From: Entamoeba invadens IP1
Lineage: Eukaryota > Evosea > Mastigamoebida > Endamoebidae
Direction of reading: 5' to 3'
Assembly: GCF_000330505.1 (NCBI RefSeq)
Contig: NW_004443773.1
Span: forward strand, 1 to 15,712
DNA: 15,712 nt
This document shows, piece after piece, positions 9,139-15,712 of the stretch. Numbering within the stretch: the first letter of the stretch is position 1; every line of letters starts with the position of its first letter. Position numbers and translations under genes: made by a program. The notes beneath the pieces were generated by a model that was not told the DNA's origin, made no database searches, and worked only from the letters and a program-made list of their open reading frames with translations.

Positions 9139-9447
9139 ATTTACTTCAATGTTTTTTATGTGTATTACAAATCAAAAGAGTAAAAATAATATAATTTACC
9201 TAAAAACCAAAGAAAATAACATTGATATTTTTTTGGTTGACTAGTTTTTTTTAAATATTTTTTATTAATTTTTTCACTATTATTAAAAAACACATTAAAT
9301 AATGTTATTTTTTAAAGTATTCTATATAATAGATGTTTCATTATGTTTTCGACAACACTAACTTAAATGTTGTATAATTTTATTATAAGTGTTAAACAAA
9401 AAAGAAGTAATAACATATTTTTTAAAAAATTGTACATTAAATTTAAG
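9139..9447. other. AT-rich intergenic stretch upstream of the TLDc gene and downstream of the kinase gene
   Basis: About 310 bases of A/T runs with no open frame, holding the presumed 3' end of the kinase transcript and the promoter of the TLDc gene. I see no further exon of the TLDc gene. Confidence 0.5.
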
Positions 9448-12222
9448 TTATAACACATCTAATATAGTTTCTAGACTTTCTTGAATAGAATTGATATCGT
9501 TACGCATGTTCTTGTCTTTACACCAGGCTTCTTGAATCACAATATATATATCATCTCTCATATCCATTGGCTTTTCCAAGCGTTTACCAGCCACAACGAA
9601 ATCGGCGATGTCCCAACTAAATTTAAACTGTTTTCTATTGAATGGTTCTTCCCACCCAACTACTTCATACATTGTCACTCCAAATGAGTACACATCAGCA
9701 CTTTTCTTATATTTTTCTCTTCTCAGCATTTCAGGCGCCATATAAATAGGTGTTCCAATTCCTTTGGTGAATGTCATGTTCGTCATCAGTAAATTGATAT
9801 TTCTTGAACTCCCAAAATCTGTCAATTTTGCGTTCACACTATCATTCAAATCAATTGAAACAACTAAGATATTATCTGGCTTGATATCTCTATGTAAAAT
9901 CCCATTTTCATGTAAATATGCTATTCCTTTAGAAGAGTCTACTAACATTTTAATTCGAACTTTTGTCTCAACTTCTTCACTCTTTTTATGTTGCATCAAA
10001 TCCTTTAAACTCCCAAATTGTGCAAATTCAGTGACTAAACAAACTTTACTTATAATGAACACCGCGCCATAGAAGTGGACGATATAATCACTGCGAAATT
10101 TGTTCAACATGTCAACTTCATTTACAAATTCCTCCATCGAATTATCATCATTTGAAAAATTCTTCATTTTTTTAATTGCAACAACATTTCCTCTGAAAGT
10201 TCCTTTGTAAACAACTCCAAAAGAGCCTTCCCCAAGTTTCTTATCTTCTTTTAACTCGTCGTAATCAATTCGCGTCGATTTCTCGGTGACACCAACAACT
10301 TTGATTGCATTGAACTTTTCGTCGTTTGTTTTCAAGTTTTTGGCAACAATTTGAATGGAACTAAAAATCTGACAAGTACACAATGGCGTCAAATACCACG
10401 AAAATTCACACGCAAAGCCTTTCTTGAGTGAAATCAACTCGGGAGACACTCGAAGAGTAAATTTGTCGACGTTTGACATTAAAGTGAATTGAATTTTGAC
10501 AACATTTTCATTCAAATTTCCAACACAGAAAACTTCACGACTTTCTGTGTTGACTGGAATTTCATCATTCTCAGAGTTAAAATCAATTGTTTTTGATGAC
10601 ACACAAATGCCACCTTGAAGGGTTTCAAAGTGGATATTCGATTTTTTCATTTTAAAAATTGTTGTGGTCTTCTCAACTTCTTTTTTGTGTAATTTGTCAA
10701 GAATCATTTTAGTGACAACTATGATTACTATAAGTAATATAATTAATAGTAAAATAACTATTAAAACTATTATAAATATCACCCACCAAACTGCCTTTGT
10801 TACACAAGATGATCCATCAATACTTGGAGAGTGCCAAAATGTACATTTAGAGCATTTGGAGTCAGATACTTTAACACAGTCTTTGACTAATTCTAATGAT
10901 GTACACTGTGAATTTACCAAAACGAAATCAGACTCACATGTCTGGCATGTTGTTTGTGAAGTACATTGATTACAATTTTCAGAGCAAGGTGCACACTCTT
11001 TGTAATATAAATAATAGCCAGAAGTGCATGAAATGCATCCTAAAACAGTGTTAATATCAATACACCCAACTGTACTGTTTTTTAACTTGCAGACTCCTTC
11101 ATCATAAGTCATGAAATAATCACTTTGACATGTAGTACATCTAAGGTTATTATTGCATGTAGCACATCCAATATTACACACCTGACAGCCATTACCACTT
11201 CTATAATATCCACTCTTACAGATTGCACACCCGGACCCTGTTAGTAATGGTTTGTCACACACTTTACTCAATTCGTCACTGGAAATACATGTGTGGTCTT
11301 GTAAGTATTTATCATTTGTACATGAGATACACTTAGAATTAGATATACACGATGTGCACTCTATTGGACACTCAGCACAGTTGCCACCATCTTCTAAATA
11401 CATTCCAAAATCACAGGAAATGCAAGTGGATGACATTTGAAAAGAACAATTTGGTTCAACTTGTGGTGTACACGTGTTAGATACAAGATGATGGTCTTCA
11501 ATGCATTCATCGCACCCACTTAATCTATCATATGAACAATTTTCTCTTTTCGAAATACAAGCATTCCCATTATATATCGATTCTGAGTAACACATACATT
11601 TATTGTTTGTTATAGAATTACAAGACGATTCTATTACACACTCTCCATTGGTGTATATGGTATTATCAAGACATTTAATACACTTTCCATCCATACACAT
11701 CTCACAATTGGAAATGTCTGAAGTACAATTATTGCATTTATCATCACTCAAATAGTCTGTAGCTGATGTGCAATATATCAGTTTGTTATTTGTGTTGACA
11801 AATCCTTTGTTGTTTACACAAGAAAACCCGTCCCAATAATACCCAACATGGCACATCGAACATTTCGTTTGAGTCGAACAATAATCACAATTACGAATGT
11901 CACAAACAACACAATTTCCATTTGAAATATAATATCCTTTGTCGCATTTTACACACCTCCCACTGTTGGAAAGTAGACAATTCGAATTCACACAAACTCC
12001 ATTATTAATAATTAAATTGTTGAAAAAACAATTATAACAAAATGTGCTATTTACACAATTGTTACAATTAATACCACACGATTTGCATGTTTTGGTTATT
12101 CCATCATAAAAGTATCTGTCTTCACATTGTCGACATATTCCATTTTCATATAAAACGCAATGATTTAATACACAATTAGTTCCTAATTTTGTATATAAAC
12201 ACTTACATAAACCGTTTTGCAT
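9448..12222 (-). CDS. Transmembrane kinase (TMK): CXXC-rich ectodomain, membrane span, cytoplasmic kinase domain
   Basis: This is a receptor-like kinase of the Entamoeba TMK family. Residues 1 to about 470 are a Cys-rich, furin- or CXXC-like region outside the cell. Residues about 476-506 (VIFIIVLIVILLLIILLIVI) are one membrane span. Residues about 510-655 form a predicted beta-rich juxtamembrane region. The kinase domain spans about 658-920 and looks active: GEGSFG loop (about 663), VAIKK lysine (about 683), HRDIKPDN (about 776), DFG (about 802) and MAPEM (about 827), then SADVYSFGV. HRDIKPDN favours Ser/Thr activity although the overall type is tyrosine-kinase-like. The frame lacks a signal peptide, and coding-like sequence with another CXXC (12238-12249) reads upstream of the ATG to 12285, so Met 12222 is unlikely to be the true start. 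The preceding secreted reading frame probably supplies the N-terminus. Confidence 0.9.
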   Translation of the reverse strand: MQNGLCKCLYTKLGTNCVLNHCVLYENGICRQCEDRYFYDGITKTCKSCGINCNNCVNSTFCYNCFFNNLIINNGVCVNSNCLLSNSGRCVKCDKGYYISNGNCVVCDIRNCDYCSTQTKCSMCHVGYYWDGFSCVNNKGFVNTNNKLIYCTSATDYLSDDKCNNCTSDISNCEMCMDGKCIKCLDNTIYTNGECVIESSCNSITNNKCMCYSESIYNGNACISKRENCSYDRLSGCDECIEDHHLVSNTCTPQVEPNCSFQMSSTCISCDFGMYLEDGGNCAECPIECTSCISNSKCISCTNDKYLQDHTCISSDELSKVCDKPLLTGSGCAICKSGYYRSGNGCQVCNIGCATCNNNLRCTTCQSDYFMTYDEGVCKLKNSTVGCIDINTVLGCISCTSGYYLYYKECAPCSENCNQCTSQTTCQTCESDFVLVNSQCTSLELVKDCVKVSDSKCSKCTFWHSPSIDGSSCVTKAVWWVIFIIVLIVILLLIILLIVIIVVTKMILDKLHKKEVEKTTTIFKMKKSNIHFETLQGGICVSSKTIDFNSENDEIPVNTESREVFCVGNLNENVVKIQFTLMSNVDKFTLRVSPELISLKKGFACEFSWYLTPLCTCQIFSSIQIVAKNLKTNDEKFNAIKVVGVTEKSTRIDYDELKEDKKLGEGSFGVVYKGTFRGNVVAIKKMKNFSNDDNSMEEFVNEVDMLNKFRSDYIVHFYGAVFIISKVCLVTEFAQFGSLKDLMQHKKSEEVETKVRIKMLVDSSKGIAYLHENGILHRDIKPDNILVVSIDLNDSVNAKLTDFGSSRNINLLMTNMTFTKGIGTPIYMAPEMLRREKYKKSADVYSFGVTMYEVVGWEEPFNRKQFKFSWDIADFVVAGKRLEKPMDMRDDIYIVIQEAWCKDKNMRNDINSIQESLETILDVL

Positions 12223-12281
12223 TTGTTGTTCTGGGGGACACGTGAGACATTTTATAATATTTAATTTTGTGATATAAAATA

Positions 12282-12503
12282 CTTTTTATTAGTTTATTTA
12301 AATTAATAAAATAATTAAATAATACTTTTGTATTTGTAACCATTAAAAGTTAATGAGTTGTTGCTATTTTAATTAATAACAAATAAGCACTAATATATAA
12401 TAATGATAATTTGTATTATATAATGTAAAATTAAGGTAATATTGATTTTAATAACAAATTATTATATATATATTTGTATTTATTAAAAAATATATCAACA
12501 AAC
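12282..12503 (-). other. Candidate intron or degenerate gap inside the TMK gene
   Basis: On the minus strand a GTTTGTT sequence at 12503-12497 follows the codons for NDCQ; GTTTGT is the characteristic Entamoeba 5' splice site. Splicing to the AG at 12283-12282 would remove 222 AT-rich bases and join the ectodomain in frame to the open frame holding CLTCPPEQQ and the CXXC region. The acceptor (AAAAAG) is weak compared with the usual TAG, and the length is above typical, so this could instead be an AT-rich intergenic gap between two halves of a broken gene. Confidence 0.35.
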
Positions 12504-13623
12504 ATTGACAATCATTGGTTTTCATAAAGTTATAAGGATAATCTTCTGTATTAAGAGTTGTGCCATCTTTTCCCATAAATAAAATATTAAAAGTATTTCC
12601 GTTTTTCACCATATATCCCGTCGATGAATTTGATTCTAAATACAAATAATTATTATTTTCACTCTCAAATGTAATCAATTTTAAATCACCATTTAAACCA
12701 TCTGATAAAATAATTTCGTAAATTGTAAATAATTTGGTACATAAAGCAAGATTACAACCATTCAAATTTTTAACTGTAAAAATATAATTGCTATACATTA
12801 AAACGTATATTGATCCTCCGGTATATCCAACGTCGCCAATAGTTTCGTAATTAGTATCTTTTCTATATATATTTTGGTCTCCCGATGCCATAAAAACCTG
12901 AGCTGATGTTGTAGTACTGTATGTAAAATTTACTTTACAATTTCGATCATCAATAGCGTCTAGAGGACACTGACAAGTCAATTGGTGTTCTATTGAATCA
13001 TAAAAAGCATAGTATCTTGTATATCCGTTTACACAACTGATTGAGACGATTTCACCTTGATCCACTTTTTGTGTTGTAATTTCACTTGAATTGGACGAAA
13101 ACAAATACCCGACATATGGCCTTGTAGGTGATGTTATCAAATTAAAAGATCCTTTTAAAAAGAGATAGTTGTTTGTCTCTGAAAGTCCAAGTCCTTCAAC
13201 GTTTAAATACAAATATAGTGGTATTTTGTTTGAGTTTACATTAATAATTTCACTTGGTAGTGTTAAGGAACTAAGATGGAAACTTCTGACAGATTCTGTG
13301 GGGCCACTATCCAATTCTATTATAAGTGTAGGCTTTACGTTAAGAATGGTAAACGTTGCATAATTATTAGTTTTTGATTTTATAGTCAAATGAGTGACTG
13401 AACAAGTGACTGTAGTTGTACCAAGTGTTAAGTGATAATTAAAATCGTTTAAAACTACTGTTGAAAAAATATAATCTGTTAAAATTAAAGTTTTTTTAGA
13501 TGTTTCCGAATCGAATGATGCTCCAGTGTTGTACACACAAGTGGAACTAGTTTCGGAAAATACACCATTGTCATCGTCACAATAATAAGCAATTGTGTGA
13601 ACCAATAATACGAATATAATCAT
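12448..13623 (-). CDS. Secreted N-terminal ectodomain, probably the 5' part of the TMK gene
   Basis: The protein begins with a signal peptide (MIIFVLLVHTIAYYC, cleavage near residue 13) and continues as a beta-rich, Ser/Thr-rich ectodomain with scattered cysteines (for example LTCQCPLDAIDDRNC) and N-glycosylation sequons such as NSS and NFT. There is no membrane span before the last 20 residues. After DYPYNFMKTNDCQC the sequence abruptly becomes AT-coded (LIYFLINTNIYIIICY), which suggests the frame has run into an intron or non-coding DNA; real coding probably ends near 12504. It has the same strand and sits directly upstream of the CXXC-kinase frame that lacks a signal peptide, and its style matches TMK N-terminal regions. 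I infer one TMK of about 1,300 residues. Alternatively it is a separate short secreted protein. I did not recognise a named domain. Confidence 0.65.
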   Translation of the reverse strand: MIIFVLLVHTIAYYCDDDNGVFSETSSTCVYNTGASFDSETSKKTLILTDYIFSTVVLNDFNYHLTLGTTTVTCSVTHLTIKSKTNNYATFTILNVKPTLIIELDSGPTESVRSFHLSSLTLPSEIINVNSNKIPLYLYLNVEGLGLSETNNYLFLKGSFNLITSPTRPYVGYLFSSNSSEITTQKVDQGEIVSISCVNGYTRYYAFYDSIEHQLTCQCPLDAIDDRNCKVNFTYSTTTSAQVFMASGDQNIYRKDTNYETIGDVGYTGGSIYVLMYSNYIFTVKNLNGCNLALCTKLFTIYEIILSDGLNGDLKLITFESENNNYLYLESNSSTGYMVKNGNTFNILFMGKDGTTLNTEDYPYNFMKTNDCQCLLIYFLINTNIYIIICY

Positions 13624-13639
13624 TATTTTGGGTTTACAG

Positions 13640-13652
13640 ATTTATATTTTTA
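13640..13652 (-). promoter_or_regulatory. TATA-like element of the TMK ectodomain gene
   Basis: On the minus strand an AAAATATAAAT run lies about 18-29 bases before the ATG at 13623, with a second TATTTATA run just upstream. Both fit the position of an Entamoeba core promoter with a very short leader, but AT runs are frequent here. Confidence 0.25.
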
Positions 13653-13728
13653 TAAATATTTCTATAAAATTTAAAAATAAAATTTTTGAGTTTGTCATTG
13701 GATGTAGTCTTAGTCGCCAACATTTATA

Positions 13729-14046
13729 TTAATTCATACCCAAATGATTGTTTTTATAAACACGAATAAATAATAATATCAAAAAATAATCTATATTTGA
13801 AACAAAGATTTTTATATTTTGAACATAATCCCTATTTTTACAATTGTCATTTACAAAAAGCTCAGGACTACATTTTCCGACTAACTTTTTAATATAAGTA
13901 ACAATAGTCTCATTGTTTATTTTTAATTTTAAATAATTATTTTTGGAAACAAATAAATTTTGTAAAATAAAATTTAATGACAAATTAAATAATATAAAGT
14001 TTATAATAAATAATTTCAAATAATTATAATTTATAATTTTTGTCAT
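13729..14046 (-). CDS. Hypothetical 105-residue protein, doubtful
   Basis: An ATG-started frame of 105 residues in very AT-rich DNA. It shows a hydrophobic N-terminal stretch (LFIINFILFNLSLNFIL, residues about 11-27) that could be a signal anchor, a more polar middle (KKLVGKCSPELFVNDNCKNRD) that looks the most protein-like, and a second hydrophobic stretch near the end (YFLILLFI). I recognise no family. Codon content is dominated by Asn, Lys, Ile, Leu and Phe, as expected from base composition, so chance is a serious alternative; a frame this long is nonetheless unusual in such sequence. Confidence 0.25.
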   Translation of the reverse strand: MTKIINYNYLKLFIINFILFNLSLNFILQNLFVSKNNYLKLKINNETIVTYIKKLVGKCSPELFVNDNCKNRDYVQNIKIFVSNIDYFLILLFIRVYKNNHLGMN

Positions 14047-15712
14047 TTGGTAATTTACGGTTAGTGTTTCGTGGTTAGTGAACTAAAGTTTTTTTTTCAA
14101 ATTTTATAAATCACTTTTACATATTTGATTATTCTTAACTTTAGAAAATCACTAGTTTTTGCTATTTTTGATTGAAAACTTAAAAAAAGATTTATCTAAA
14201 GTCAGTCTAAAAACTGTATTTATTACATCAAAATTATTAAGAGGCAAAAATAGTTTTTTGTCATTCTTTTTCATTTTTAAATTATTTATTGTTATAAATC
14301 TTTGTTTTTAAAATCAAAACAAAATTAGACAGTTTGATTAATTGTTTTTTGCAAACACTACTTGTTAAAAATGACATTACAATCAACAATTAGGCAAACC
14401 TTTTGTTTTTTAATGTGATAAATACAACATAAGAATTTAAAAACAAACAATTTAATTTTTAACTAAAATAATTAATGACAACAAGAAAAATCATAAACAA
14501 TAAGAACAACAAAATTGACATTCCCAAACATCAAATTGTAGTTCTGTCGTCAAGTAAAAGTTACTACCATGATATTGTTCTGGTTGTGTGGACGTCACTT
14601 TGCTTTTTGAAAGTATATAATTAAAACGTTGCTAATTACAAATGTTTTAAAGCTAAATTCTATAAAAAAATTGTTTTGATATTTGTTTTTTTATCGAAAA
14701 TAATTATTATATTTAATATTTATAATGGTATTTAGAATATTATATTTATTAAAAAACTTACCAATGAGAATTTTTGCTGAATTTAAAAATTAATTATGTT
14801 ATTTATTTAAAAAACAATACATAGTTTGGCTTATTTCTAGCAAATAAAAAACAAACAACTATTTGATTTTTTTTTATTAACACTATATAAAATAACAGAA
14901 ATTAACAACTTAGAACCGTTATTAATTATAATTATTAATCATATATGTATTGAAAATAGTTAATTAATAAAATAAAAGTTTAATTACATAAAAATCGGAA
15001 CAATTTTTATAAGAGTCACTGTTATTTAAACATTGTTGTTAAATTTCCAATGAAAATAATAAATGAATTTTATTTGTTTTCAAACAAAAAATAATTATGA
15101 TTGCTCAATATTTAATATGTTTTTAATGACCGAAAGTTGTTTCAAAAAAATTACACCATTAGCATTAATAATCAAAATAATACAAAAAATTGCTTAAACC
15201 ATTATCGATAGTTTAAATTTAAAAAAACCTTTTAAATTCTAAAAAAATATTATTTTTTTGCTGAAAATAGATTAAATTGAAATATATATATTGAATGTAT
15301 TTGAAATTGCCAAGAAGTTGAATTAAAAAACTAAAATTTTACCAATACTGGAATACAAATATGAATTTGCTGGTAGTATTTTTTAAGTATAAACAACATA
15401 GTTTTTATAATATTAATAATTTACATTCATTATTATTTTTCATGTTCAAAATGATTATCTTATAGATGTATTATTTTTATTAATAACGAATAAATTATAA
15501 AAAGTTATTTTAATAATAATAGATGGTCGATATAAAGTCACAAACGTCAATTTACTGTGAATCCAGCAGAAAATGGATCTATTTGTCGTAAACGAGTGGA
15601 TTTTGTCGAATTTTTTTAATATTGAAATTTATTATTTATAAAAAAAATTTTGTTTTTAATACAACAAAAATTGCCAATTTAAAACAAAAATATGTAATTA
15701 TCCTACACTAAA
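14047..15712. other. AT-rich gene desert at the window end
   Basis: About 1.7 kb with no long open frame. Two short GC-richer islands stand out: one at about 14,491-14,631 with a protein-like frame on the minus strand, and one at about 15,520-15,616 with a protein-like frame on the plus strand. The rest is A/T runs with nothing I can identify. Confidence 0.5.
14491..14631 (-). pseudogene. Possible coding remnant or terminal exon, 46 codons
   Basis: On the minus strand a stop-to-stop frame of 46 residues with no Met reads as protein-like sequence (TQPEQYHGSNFYLTTELQ, then FDVWECQFCCSYC) in an island clearly richer in G and C than its surroundings. It ends at TGA 14491-14493. It could be the 3' exon or a relic of a lost gene. 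A competing 49-residue frame with an ATG lies on the plus strand at 14475-14624, but its codon use is less typical for this genome. I do not recognise either. Confidence 0.25.

Noticed and set aside
10664..10969. Plus-strand open frame opposite the TMK membrane span
   Set aside because: It is antisense to a clear membrane span and CXXC repeats and has no domain features.
14475..14624. 49-residue plus-strand frame with ATG
   Set aside because: It competes with the minus-strand reading of the same island, which has more typical codon endings; kept only as an alternative.
15703..15712. CTACACTAAA at the window end, identical to 6167-6176 at the edge of the palindrome array
   Set aside because: A 10-base match in AT-rich DNA is weak, and it is preceded by none of the CGATTCCGGAATCGG sequence found at 6146-6160; the window stops before it can be tested.

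Overview
The window looks like a piece of an Entamoeba genome, most likely a species other than E. histolytica such as E. invadens; the species is inference. The evidence is very AT-rich DNA (by eye above 75 %, higher between genes), compact protein genes between AT deserts, and families typical of Entamoeba: a BspA-like leucine-rich-repeat protein with 23-residue repeats, a TLDc-domain protein and a CXXC-rich transmembrane kinase (TMK). A hAT-family DNA transposase is also present.

Layout. Positions 164-2253 (minus) hold a hAT transposase with a BED zinc finger, split in two frames by a one-base loss near 1174. Positions 2254 to about 5840 are an AT desert with no gene I can support. Positions 5846-6176 are a sharply different, GC-richer block packed with near-palindromes of the form GRTTCSGGAAYC; it looks like the end of, or a short non-autonomous, hAT-type element. 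Positions 6521-8117 (plus) hold one BspA-like LRR gene interrupted by one extra A in a homopolymer. Positions 8696 to about 9138 (minus) hold a TLDc-domain gene whose 5' end is also off by one base. Positions 9448-13623 (minus) hold two reading frames that fit the two halves of one TMK: a secreted ectodomain (13623 to about 12504), then CXXC repeats, a membrane span and a cytoplasmic kinase (about 12285 to 9448). They are separated by about 220 AT-rich bases that begin with an Entamoeba-type splice donor. From 13,700 to the end is another desert with a weak 105-residue open frame and two short GC-richer islands that may be gene remnants.

How the parts relate. The genes do not form a pathway; this is ordinary Entamoeba accessory sequence with surface or signalling families and a transposon relic. 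The most striking pattern is that three separate genes each show a single-base frameshift inside otherwise well preserved coding sequence. That points either to base-calling or homopolymer errors in the assembly or to a neighbourhood of recently disabled genes. The most unusual DNA feature is the palindrome array at 5846-6160.
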